DNA from: Phymorhynchus buccinoides
Lineage: Eukaryota; Mollusca; Gastropoda; Neogastropoda; Raphitomidae
Direction of reading: 5' to 3'
DNA: 64,000 nt
Assembly (NCBI GenBank): GCA_017654935.2
Contig: CM065694.1
Coordinates: 9,147,852 to 9,211,851, forward strand
A model generated the notes under the pieces. That model was given only the letters and a program-made list of their open reading frames with translations. It was not told where the DNA came from and made no database searches. The position numbers were made by a program, and so were the translations under genes. Below, piece after piece: positions 54,601-64,000 of this stretch (positions are counted from its first letter, which is position 1; every line of letters starts with the position of its first letter).

Positions 54601-54961
54601 ATACCATGTACCTGTTCCAGGTAGTAGGACGTTAAACGGACTTTCCTTCATAAGTGACCAGCCCACCTATAATGGTGAGAAGTGGCCAACACAAAACGTC
54701 CTCATCGACAAGTTCATCACCTTCATCAACGGCTAGAAAGAAACTGTGTGTGTGTGGGTGGGGGGGTGGGGGGGGGGGGAGAAAGAAGAGAGCTTTACGA
54801 GAAACCAAGTTCTTAGCAACCTACATTCCCTCCCACACTCAAGCCTAAACCATTCTCGTGTCACTCCATTTTAACTCCTATCCCCACTCCTATTCCACCC
54901 GGGACGGAAATGCTGCTTAATATAAAGACCCAGTGACGCACCACGATTAATTCAAAATGAT

Positions 54962-55157
54962 GTAGCGGTACGGCCATAGCCGATTAGGTTTAACCGTTAC
55001 CGCTACACGTATCTATATTGTTAAAAACTCGGGACTTTACTGGTGTTGCACTGCCTCCGGGCACTGCAGCCAGTATTGTTCCCAACATCTTTGTATTTAC
55101 AAATGTCCGATATGTGTCTATGACCGAGAGGACGTAAAACATCATTTTCATCAACGA
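54962..55157 (+). mobile_element. Family B retroposon
   Basis: TGTAGCGGTACGGCCATAGC to GACGTAAAACATCATTTTCA. About twelve bases around CGAGGCGTGG are missing. It abuts the piggyBac-like MITE at 55162. Confidence 0.85.
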
Positions 55158-55161
55158 TTAA

Positions 55162-56016
55162 CCCTTTCACCGCCAGCCATATTTAAGCCAAAAGTCTCCA
55201 TTAAATGTACCTGGCTGCCCCACATGGCCGAAAGGCCAAAGAGGACGTAAAACATGTTCTCTATGTACCTGGCTGCCCCACATGGCCGAAAGGCCAAAAG
55301 GGCATTAAAACATTATTTTCTCTAAATGTACCGGCTGCCCCACATGGCCGAAAGGCCAAAAGTAAAACTTATTTTCTTAAATGTACCTGGCTGCCCCACA
55401 TGGCCGAAAGGCCAAAGAGGGCGTAAAACATTATTTTCTCTAAATGTACCTGGCTGCCCCACATGGCCGAAAGGCCAAAGAGGACGTAAAACATTATTTT
55501 CTCTAAATGTACCTGGCTGCCCCACATGGCCGAAAGGCCAAAGAGGGCGTAAAACATTATTTTATCTAAATGTACCTGGCTGCCCCACATGGCCGAAAGG
55601 CCAAAGAGGGCGTAAAACATTATTTTCTCTAAATGTACCTGGCTGCCCCACATGGCCGAAAGGCCAAAGAGGGCGTAAAACATCATTTTCTCTAAATGTA
55701 CCTGGCTGCCCCACATGGCCGAAAGGCCAAAGAGGGCGTAAAACATTATTTTCTCTAAATGTACCTGGCTGCCCCACATGGCCGAAAGGCCAAAGAGGGC
55801 GTAAAACATTATTTTCTCTAAATGTACCTGGGTAGAGAACAAAATCCATCTGCAGTATTGGGGATTCTTCTGTGACATATCTAAAATTAGGTCTACCCTT
55901 ACTTCCCAAAACTAAGACAATAGGGTCTTTGGACAATAGACCCCAGTTTGATGCTTGTTAGTGACATAGGTGTTAAATGACTGTGGTGCTAAAATGCGAC
56001 TTTGGCGGTGAAAGGG
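55162..56016 (-). mobile_element. piggyBac-like MITE, family A, reverse, swollen by a satellite
   Basis: TTAA at 55158-55161 and 56017-56020, family A ends intact. The internal site AAATGTACCTGG is expanded into a 63-bp array (55203-55831). Confidence 0.9.
55203..55831 (+). repeat. 63-bp satellite made of a B tail plus target duplication
   Basis: About ten units of AAATGTACCTGG + CTGCCCCACATGGCCGAAAG + GCCAAAGAGGGCGTAAAACA + TTATTTTCTCT. The first 12 bases belong to the host MITE; the remaining 51 match the family B 3' end (51046-51085). Units 2 and 4 are shorter. The 21-residue repeat frames on both strands are by-products. Confidence 0.95.
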
Positions 56017-56019
56017 TTA

Positions 56020-56230
56020 AGTCCCTTGGTTTTTTTCTGGGTTGCTGCGACCCACATACAGATTTCCCCAACTTCAAATTGAGGCTGCTCTTTAAACTGA
56101 TGTTTTGGTTTGAATTTGGGGCCATTTATATGGGAGTCAGGCTTGGTCAAAACAAGATTTTTTTCCAGTTATCAGAGGGAAAACGCGTGAAACCCGTGAT
56201 TTTGACACGTGACCTGGTGTGTCTTTAACG
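56020..56230 (-). repeat. Repeat shared with 51840-52015
   Basis: GTCCCTTGG, CCCAACTTCAAATTGAGGCT, TATGGGAGTCAGGCTTGGTC and GGGAAAACGCGTGAAACC blocks are the reverse of that region. Confidence 0.75.
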
Positions 56231-56264
56231 TCCTCCGGGGTGGAACAGACACATATGTGACTTT

Positions 56265-56365
56265 AGTGGGAAAAAGATGGTGGGAACGGTCCTGGAGGCA
56301 ATGCCCGGAGGCAGTGCAACACCAGGAAACTCCCGAAATTTGAACAATACAGATGTACTATTATG
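56265..56365 (-). mobile_element. Family B fragment, reverse
   Basis: AGATGGTGGGAACGGTCCTG, GGAGGCAATGCCCGGAGGCA, then AACAATACAGATG. Confidence 0.75.
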
Positions 56366-56479
56366 ACCGATCTTCTCTATGCTTCAGGGTCTGTACTCAT
56401 GAGTGCGTCGTAGACAGTCTGCCCACGGTATGTACAGTAAGTAAGCTAAACAGCCAATCGCTTCGGGGAGTTTAGTCTC

Positions 56480-56822
56480 ATTCTCCCCGTGGGGATACCG
56501 GGGGGTCTTTCGTAAAAAATAGTTCCCCCACCTTCTGGAAGTTCTGTGCTTGTAACTTCCTCTATTCTGCCACTCTCTTTGACTCTGCCTTTTCCCTTTG
56601 CTTTCTGTCATCTACTATCTTTCTGACTTATTGGCCCATTCTCCTGCCTTTTTAAAAAAAAAATCTTCCTAATAATTTGTCTCCCTTGAGCTCCTCCGAA
56701 ATCGGAATGTGTCGGCTGTACGCAGCTGGGAGACCAGTGAAAACTGAAAACCGGACACATACGTACCTTACCCAGTATGGCCATATGGCCTGGGAACGCA
56801 GAAGAAGAAGAAGAAGAAGAAT
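56480..56822 (+). repeat. SINE family H, variant 1, with (GAA)n tail
   Basis: TCTCCCCGTGGGGATACCGG to GGCCATATGGCCTGGGAACG and a GAA tail at 56800-56820. Confidence 0.82.
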
Positions 56823-57119
56823 TTACGTACTACTACCCGTGTTGGCTGTCCAAGACGCACTCGTGATTACACGCCCAGTTTGACTCCTGGGGTTTCAGTG
56901 GTCTACCTTGGCGAGTCAACACGAGTTGTGGCCCTTGAACTTAGCGTGAGGGCGCCACCTGATGGGCAGATCACGAGTTCAAACAGACCACTGCGGACTG
57001 ACCTCAGCGTCCTGTGGAGGAAACAAAGAGACTCCTTTCTCCACACCTTCCCTTTTACATTGTTTTTCCCCCACTTGCAATGGTTTTCCCCACATGTCGG
57101 GTCATCGTAAGATGGTTGA

Positions 57120-57646
57120 ATTTAAATGATTTAGGTAATTTCGAAGGAAATGCGTTCAGAGCTTATACTGGTTTAAACGTTTTTATTGTCTTTACATAAC
57201 AAACATACATAGCAACAAAACTGAAACAACAACAAGCTAGGCTTATGGCGTGCTCAGTATAAGAAAAAGTGCATATCAGACAATATAGGCGGATTTAAAT
57301 AACTATATGCTTCAATCAAAATAAACAAATGACACAAAACCGAGTGTCAAGATAAAGAAAATAGGGGTAAATCATAGTAGAATCAAGACCCCCTAAACAA
57401 AAATAACAACAACAAAAACACACACAAAAAACACATACCCCAAAAACAAACAAAATCAAATTAAAATTGATTATTTCAAAGCAGAAAACAATTGCAAATC
57501 AAAGATGATGATCTCATATAAAACACGCTAATGCCTTACTTTTTAAGCAACAAAACTTAAACTTACAGACACGAACAAACAGACATAAACATAGAAAGAC
57601 AGAAAGACACACCAGCAGATATATACACTGAGAGAGGGAGAGAGGG

Positions 57647-57679
<33 letters not shown>

Positions 57680-58230
57680 CGACGTCCACCTTAATTAGCG
57701 ACCTTAGCCCTGTGTCAATAGTAAATGATGAAAGCAATCACATCATGCACAACATCACTAAGTCATCAGTTACAGCATACACAATAGCATCAAACACTGT
57801 CACTAATTACAAATACAGAAAACAGAAAGAAAAGGATACAAACTCTCATATGATAACGGCAAGAAACAGAGGATGAAGAAGACCACATCAACAGATATAT
57901 TCCAGCAGGCACACAAGCAAACAAAGAAACTGATGAGCAAGCAGACAGGTAAGAAAGAGCAGGTATCTGAGCCATAGTAATAATAGAATTCAACAATCCT
58001 TTTCCTGTTACAACCTTTTGCTTTGAGCAATGAAATAGTGCACTATTTTGAAAATTGTTTCATTTTCTGCTATCGATAACGTTTGGTCACCAAAGAGAAG
58101 ACTGCGGGTGTTGACTTATACTAACAGCTTTCAACAATCACACAAACAAACAAACAACCCCCAGATTCTGTTTCACTGACTGAGGCTTGTTTTTAGCTCC
58201 CAGCTCGTATGACTTTCATTTTAATACTGG
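57120..58230. other. AT-rich stretch with a (GA)n at 57630-57676
   Basis: No gene or assignable repeat seen besides the microsatellite. Confidence 0.5.
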
Positions 58231-58236
58231 ATAATC

Positions 58237-58610
58237 ATATAGTGAAAAGCCAAGTGTCCGTGTGTGTGTCTGTCTGTCTGAAACACAAAACGGGCCTTAT
58301 AACTCCGCCGTTTTTCGACCGAATCGCTTCAAATTTGCTGTGAGCCCTAACGGGGCGATGACAACGGCAACCGAGGCGGCCGTATCATTTGCGCGGTTAC
58401 GCAAATGCGCGAAACGCGCATCCGCCGGCCTCTTGGCACCCGTATCTCCGGCATTTCTGGACCGATTGCCTTCACATTTGGTAGGTAGATGACCGGGGAC
58501 GGTGACTATCGGTGTGCCAAACCGAAAGCTAATCGGTTAAGAAACGCGGCGAAACCAGTACGTGGCGTTACCAGTACGGTGCATTTCCAGTACTAGGCGT
58601 TGCGCTAGTT
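58237..58610 (+). repeat. Dispersed repeat C, long copy
   Basis: GAAACACAAAACGGGCCTTA to GCTGTGAGCCCTAA is shared with 18378-18466. It continues GC-rich (ACGCAAATGCGCGAAACGCG) to CCAGTACTAGGCGTTGCGCT. Confidence 0.7.
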
Positions 58611-58771
58611 ATTATAATAACAAAAGGGACCAATAATAAATAGGCTAATGTGAGCATAAGAGCTGTATGAAAAACGCGTTTTCTTCAGTAACGGGAAGAT
58701 CTGGCCCGGAAAATCAAGGTACAGATGAATCTTGTATGAATGACTATGACTCTCAAACTAAGCCTTGGCTT

Positions 58772-59292
58772 AAAGGGGCACTCTGACGGATGAGTTTTTG
58801 CAAGAAACACGTCGAGATCACCAGGAAAACACCTTTTGTAACACTCACTTTGCTCTGGTTTCCCAGAAATCACACCGTCAAATCGGCGACTCCTCCTTGG
58901 CGGAGGTGCTGGAAGTCAAATTCTGTTTTAATGGCCGCCTGAGTTTAGACCAAATCGTTTGCACGAAATGTTCACAATACAAGCCGTTTTATTATTTTTT
59001 TATGAAAATTGTATACAGTTTACCTAAAGGAGTTTTGCTCACAACAAAGAAAATAGCTCATTTTGTTTTGTTACTGCCCTACAACAACAAAAGCCTCAAC
59101 CGCAATAAGTGGCCTCCACCCACCCCATCCAAAATGGCTTCTCTCTCCGGCATCTCCGCCAAGAAGGAATCGCCGTTTTGACGGTTTGATTTCTAGGAAA
59201 CCAGAGCAAAGTGAGTGTTCCGATTTTCAAAAGGCTGTCTTTCTGGTGATCTCGACGTGTTTCTTGCAAAAACTCATCCGTCAGAGTCCACT
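58772..59292. mobile_element. Long-inverted-repeat DNA element (type L)
   Basis: GGGGCACTCTGACGGATGAG start pairs with CTCATCCGTCAGAGTCCACT end. The arms of about 150 bases include CAAGAAACACGTCGAGATCA and CTTTGCTCTGGTTTCCCAGA. Same family as 50251-51130. Confidence 0.85.
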
Positions 59293-59429
59293 GTCGGTTA
59301 AGGCTGTGTCAGACCAATTAACATTGGCTAGAACACCAAGGCTACATCAAAATGTTGTTATGCTCTGCATAGTTATGCAGGGGTTGTTTTTAGCCATGAC
59401 AAGCTCCTAACGTAACATCATCAGTCTCT

Positions 59430-59610
59430 AAAATCCTCCCAAGTCGGAGTGTGGCTGCCCGCGTGCGCGGGGTAATGAAAAACGGTCACACACGTACGTA
59501 ATGTTCTTATACCTATTTAAGCGTGCATTTGTACCATAGTGTTCAAGTAAGTGCTTCTCGCTATTGGGATGATCCCTGGAGTTTTTAAGCCAGGGAACGA
59601 CAACAACAGC
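59430..59610 (+). repeat. SINE-like repeat S1 with (CAA)n-type tail
   Basis: GTCGGAGTGTGGCTGCCCGC to GAGTTTTTAAGCCAGGGAAC, then GACAACAACAGCAGCAACG. Confidence 0.78.
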
Positions 59611-59629
59611 AGCAACGAACTAGGAGGCA

Positions 59630-60047
59630 CCCGGACTTTTCCCACCCGACTTTTCCCACCCGACTTTTCCCACAGGGGCTTTTCCCACCCTAGGTCTTTT
59701 CCCACCCCGACTTTTCCCACCCTAGGTCTTTTTCCACCCCGACTTTTCCCACCCTAGGTCTTTTCTCACCCGGACTTTTCCCACCCTAGGTCTTTTCCCA
59801 CCCGGACTTTTCCCACCCTAGGTCTTTTCTCACCCGGACTTTTCCCACCCTAGGTCTTTTCTCACCCGGACTTTTCCCACCCTAGGTCTTTTCCCACCCG
59901 GACTTTTCCCACCCTAGGTCTTTTCCCACCCGGAATTTTCCCACCCTAGGTCTTTTCCCACCCGGACTTTTCCCACCCTAGGTCTTTTCCCACCCCGACT
60001 TTTCCCACCCTAGGTCTTTTCTCACCCGGACCTTTTACACCCAATCA

Positions 60048-60134
<87 letters not shown>

Positions 60135-61186
60135 CAATCAATCAATCAATCAATCAGTCAAATGGGTTATTGTCCTTTAAAAGGAAGTAAAAGTTGATCA
60201 GCGCTCAGCATCTGGCAGTCATGGTCAGAAACGACTGACTGGCATACCAAAAATTAGATGTATGCACGATTGGGGGTAAAACGTCCGGGTGGGAAAAGAC
60301 CTAGCGTGAGAAAAGTCCGGGTGGGAAACGTCCTAGGGTGAGAAAAGTCCGGGTGGGAAACGTCCTAGGGTGAGAAAAGTCAGGGTGGGAAAAGTCCTAG
60401 GGTGAGAAAAGTCTGGGTGGGAAAAGACCTAGGGTGGGAAAAGTCTGGGTGGGAAAAGTCCGGGTGGGAAAAGACCTAGGGTGGGAAAAGTCTGGGTGGG
60501 AAAAGACCTAGGGTGGGAAAAGTCTGGGGTGGGAAAAGACCTAGGGTGGGAAAAGTCTGGGGTGGGAAAAGACCTAGGGTGGGAAAAGTCCTGGTGTGGG
60601 AAAAGTCCTAGGGTGGGAAAAGACCTAGGGTGGGAAAAGTCTGGGGTGGGAAAAGACCTAGGGTGGGAAAAGTCTGGGTGGGAAAAGACCTAGGGTGGGA
60701 AAAGTCTGGGTGGGAAAAGACCTAGGGTGGGAAAAGTCTGGTGGGAAAAGACCTAGGGTGGGAAAAGTCCTGGGTGGGAAAAGACCTAGGGTGGGAAAAG
60801 ACCTAGGGTGGGAAAAGTGGGAAAAGACCTAGGGTGGGAAAAGTCTGGGTGGGAAAAGACCTAGGGTGGGAAAAGTCTGGTGGGAAAAGACCTAGGGTGG
60901 GAAAAGTCTGGGGTGGGAAAAGACCTAGGGTGGGAAAAGTCTGGTGGGAAAAGTCCTAGGGTGGGAAAAGACCTAGGGTGGGAAAAGTCTGGGTGGGAAA
61001 AGACCTAGGGTGGGAAAAGTCTGGGGTGGGAAAGACCTAGGGTGGGAAAAGTCCTGGTGGGAAAAGTCCTAGGGTGGGAAAAGACCTAGGGTGGGAAAAG
61101 ACCTAGGGTGGGAAAAGTCTGGGTGGGAAAAGACCTAGGGTGGGAAAAGTCTGGTGGGAAAAGTCTGGTGGGAAAAGTCCGGACTC
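59630..61186. repeat. Giant inverted pair of GGTGGGAAAAG satellites
   Basis: Left arm 59630-60045: repeats of TTTTCCCACCCTAGGTC / TTTTCCCACCCGGAC. Right arm 60268-61186: the reverse complement, with units of about 16 bases alternating as GGGTGGGAAAAGACCTA and GGGTGGGAAAAGTCTG. Junction sequences CGGACCTTTTACACCCAATC and GATTGGGGGTAAAACGTCCG pair, and so do the outer ends near CGGACTTTTCCCACC. Confidence 0.95.
60049..60130. repeat. (CT)n core between the inverted satellites
   Basis: About 80 bases of CT repeat, then (CAAT)n, then about 120 bases of other sequence. Confidence 0.95.
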
Positions 61187-61389
61187 CGTACAGCGCCGTC
61201 TTTTTTTCTTCTTTTTCTTCGTACACGCTGGTTATGATCGAAATACCCGCTGCTATTTTTTCACTCTTTCCCCCATTATATAACAGTCATACGATGGTAG
61301 CATCATTACTAGCGTGTGACTGTGTTGCCATGGTGGGAAAGTGAAGAATAACAGCGGGTATTACGACCATTACCAACTCCTCAAACATA

Positions 61390-61790
61390 TTCCTCTTCTT
61401 CTTCTTCTTCTTCTTCTTCTTCTTCTTCTTCTTCTTCTTCTTCTTCTTCTTCTTCTGCGTTCCCAGGCCATATGGCCGGCCATAATGGGTAAGGTACATT
61501 ATGTGTTCCGGTTTTCAATTTTCACTGGTCTCCCCGCTGCGTTCACAGCCGACACATTCCGATTTCGGAGGAGCTCAAAAGAGAACAAAATATTTCGAAG
61601 ATGGGTTGTTGTTTTTTTAAAGGCAGGAGAATGGGCCAATAAGTCAGAAAGATAGTAGATGATAGAAAAGTAAAGGGAAAGGGTAGAGTCAATGAGAGTG
61701 GCAGATTAGAGGAAGTTCAGAACTTCCAGAAGGTGGGGGAACTATTTTTACGAAATACCCCGCGGTATCCCCACGGGGAGAAACATATTG
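61390..61790 (-). repeat. SINE family H, reverse, with (TTC)n
   Basis: (TTC)n at 61393-61455 is the GAA tail in reverse. Then CGTTCCCAGGCCATATGGCC through AGAAGGTGGGGGAACTATTT to CCCCACGGGGAGA. Confidence 0.82.
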
Positions 61791-61989
61791 GTCAACCCTG
61801 AATTGACTCAAGGCGACAACACGCACCAATAATTATATGGTAAGGTGGGGAAAGACGCCCCCCCCCCCCCCCCCCCCCCCCCTCCTTTATAACTAAATAT
61901 TGTTCTTTTCTCTTTCAACCTACAGACTGGGGCAGTGGGTGGATGCCTCGTGCCTCCATACGGGGAGCTGGACGACCCCGCCCTCTCCA

Positions 61990-62347
61990 CGAGTCTCTCC
62001 CCATGGGGATACCGGAGGGGGGGGGGGGGGGGGGGTCTTTCGTAAAAATAGTTCCCCCACCTTCTGGAAGTTCTGTGCTTGTAACTTCCTCTATTCTGCC
62101 ACTCTCTTTGACTCTACCTTTTCCCTTTGCTTTCTATCATCTACTATATTTCTGACTTATTGGCCCCATTCTCCTGCCTTTAAAAAAAAAATCTTCCAAA
62201 TAATGTTTCTCCTTTGAGCTCCTCCGAAATCGGAATGTATCGGCTGTACGTAGCGGCGGGGAGACCAGTGAAAACTAAAGAAGGGACACGTATGTACCTT
62301 ACCCATTGTGGCCATATGGCCTGGGAACGCAGAAGAAGAAGAAGAAA
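61990..62347 (+). repeat. SINE family H, variant 1
   Basis: TCTCCCCATGGGGATACCGG, G-run, then the full body to GGCCTGGGAACGCAGAAGAA. Confidence 0.82.
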
Positions 62348-62607
62348 AACCTACAGACATGCTATAAGAAATGTAAGCGGTCGAAAACCAACCACATAAT
62401 AACCGTTTTAAAATTTGAAGAAAACACAATCATTTGCACGCAAAAGGCAACAAAATAATGCACAAATATTTAGGGCCTTTCTACCCCAACTTACCACAGT
62501 CCTATTAGTACTCACAAACGTGAATTATAATATGGCAGCGATTTAATGCTCCAAAAAAATAGATGCTTTTGACAAAAAAACATGCTTGTGCAAAAGAAAA
62601 GACCATC

Positions 62608-62648
62608 TAACCCTAACCCTATCCCTAACCCTAGCCCTATCCCTAACT
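62608..62648. repeat. Degenerate telomere-like (CCCTAA)n
   Basis: CTAACCCTAACCCTATCCCT + AACCCTAGCCCTATCCCTAA, about seven imperfect hexamers. Confidence 0.7.
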
Positions 62649-62799
62649 ACGGACAGAACCAAGAAATAGAGCAGGAGGGTGTAAATCTACATATTTACCG
62701 AGAAATCGATGTACAAAGCCATGCACTTATACTATTTTTTTGCTGGAACCATTCCTTTTTTTGGTTGATAATGTTTTAGTCTTATAATATTATGGCAAG

Positions 62800-63128
62800 G
62801 AAACCGGGGGTCTTTTGCATAAATAGTTCCCCCACCTTCTGGAAGTTCTGTGCTTGTAGCTTCCTCTAATATGTCACTCTCTTTGACTCTGCCTTTCCCC
62901 TTTGCTTACTGTCATCTACTATCTTTCTGCCTTACCGGTCCTTTTTCCTGCCTTTTTTTAAATTTTTTATCAAGAAACATTTTTTAAAAGATTTCCTCCA
63001 AGCCGAAGTCGGACTCGCTGGGCCTAACAACTATTCTATAGTTAGGCGCATAACGGCAGCATGACGCACCTGCGCTCAAAACGGACAGGAAACTGTCTGA
63101 GCGATCGAAGATGAAGAAGAAGAAGTTA
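62800..63128 (+). repeat. SINE family H, variant 2, with (GAA)n tail
   Basis: CCCCCACCTTCTGGAAGTTC, then GCCGAAGTCGGACTCGCTGG and ACAGGAAACTGTCTGAGCGA. Confidence 0.8.
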
Positions 63129-63304
63129 TTATGGCTAGTAAGGCAAAGAGTGAGATACCTAGCCTAAACAAAAGAAAAAAACGTTCTACTCATCTCACAC
63201 ACGTATCACCAATGATAGAGATAACTACAAACATAGTGATAAAAAGCAATTGCATCTGTTGGGGGGGGGGGGGGGGGGCACGGACACGGTGACACATTTA
63301 GGCC

Positions 63305-63392
63305 TACACAACGCGCGCGCGCGCACGCACGCACACGCACACACGCACACGCACGCACGCGCACGCACGCACACACGCACACGCACGCACAC

Positions 63393-63455
<63 letters not shown>
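63305..63455. repeat. (CA)n/(CG)-rich microsatellite and (GACA)n
   Basis: GCGC and CACG tract, long (CA)n, then CAGACAGACAGACAG. Confidence 0.96.
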
Positions 63456-63559
63456 GACAGACAGACAGACAAGAGACAAACAAGCAGACAAAGAGAGAGA
63501 GGGGGACATTGAAAACGGTGCCGTTTGGAAATCTCCAGACGTGACATTCTCCTCAGACC

Positions 63560-64000
63560 AGACTTCCACGGCGCATTCTCCTCTTCTTCCTCCTTCTCTT
63601 TTTCTTCTTCCTCTTCTTCCCCATTCTCTTTTTCTTCTTCCTCTTCTTCTCCTTTCTCTTCTTTCTCTTCCTTCTGTCGCAGACAAATTTCCTTTAGCGC
63701 CCCGCCTAGTGTCCTCCCTGGAACGTGATGGTTGATGTGCTGAAATGACTACCCCGACACCCCCCCCCCCCCCATCCCCCTCATCCGCCCCCTTCTGATG
63801 CCCCCCGAAAAACTTCTACAAAACTAGTGCGTGAAAACGCTAGATCAACCAGCCCAGCGGCAGCATTTTCGGCTCCCACCGACCTTGCAGGAACAAAGCG
63901 ACCAAAAACACCCCTGAAAGTAAAGTCCGATCAAACAGTCTACACCCCCGTGATTTTATCAGTACCCCTGCGTGGGTGAACGGTAGCTGGTTGATTGCTC
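63560..64000. other. Pyrimidine-rich tract and window end, no gene called
   Basis: (TTCTTCCTC)n at 63577-63672, C-run at about 63759-63773. A frame ending in TGA at 63966-63968 reads RSTSPAAAFSAPTDLAGTKR and then KTPLKVKSDQTVYTPVILS, but no start, splice link or family is evident. Confidence 0.3.

Noticed and set aside
55326..55936. Repeated VPGCPTWPKGQRGRKTLFSLN on one strand and a matching array on the other
   Set aside because: Both strands are open because of the 63-base unit; the sequence derives from non-coding retroposon and MITE DNA.
63682..63968. Possible final exon after a pyrimidine-rich tract ending in CGCAG
   Set aside because: The tract is a TTC-type simple repeat, and no frame links to a known protein or to upstream exons in the window.

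Overview
The window is eukaryotic, repeat-dense nuclear DNA from an invertebrate animal. It shows spliced genes with GT/AG introns, very long CT, GT and GA microsatellites, tRNA-derived SINEs, LINE 3' ends, TTAA-flanked MITEs and hAT-like elements. The mix is typical of a marine mollusc, and I would guess a gastropod. That guess is inference; no gene here fixes the taxon.

Two protein-coding genes can be supported. (1) Bases 580-13388, + strand: the 3' part of an anoctamin (TMEM16) gene, eight exons whose phases join exactly. They give about 366 C-terminal residues, from just before TM6 to the stop codon. All six residues of the family Ca2+ site are present. The 5' half of the gene lies upstream of the window. 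(2) Bases 40638-44624, + strand: one uninterrupted 1328-residue coding exon. It encodes a repeat protein with an N-terminal array of about 58-residue repeats, ankyrin-like repeats, and a C-terminal SOCS box, so it is probably a Cullin-5 substrate receptor. A probable 5' untranslated exon lies at 40000-40089 and a poly(A) signal at 44781.

Everything else is mobile or repetitive DNA. It includes hAT-like elements carrying transposase first-exon remnants (1-411, 3052-3617, 5646-6578, 15210-15714, 26633-27329) and piggyBac-like MITEs with TTAA sites, one inserted into another. There are also Tigger-like MITEs, fold-back elements, several SINE families, a short retroposon family (called B here) with target-site duplications, and LINE fragments including a degenerate L1/Tx1-type reverse transcriptase (45595-48660). 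Satellites have periods of 33, 63 and 67 bp, and an inverted pair of arrays lies at 59630-61186.

Three observations stand out. Four exons of the anoctamin gene (2, 3, 4 and 6 of those visible) are accompanied by tandem partial copies of the exon edge together with its splice site. A roughly 0.9 kb inverted repeat begins about 70 bases after the anoctamin stop codon. At 55203-55831 a 63-bp satellite can be read as a retroposon tail plus its own target-site duplication, amplified inside a piggyBac-like MITE.
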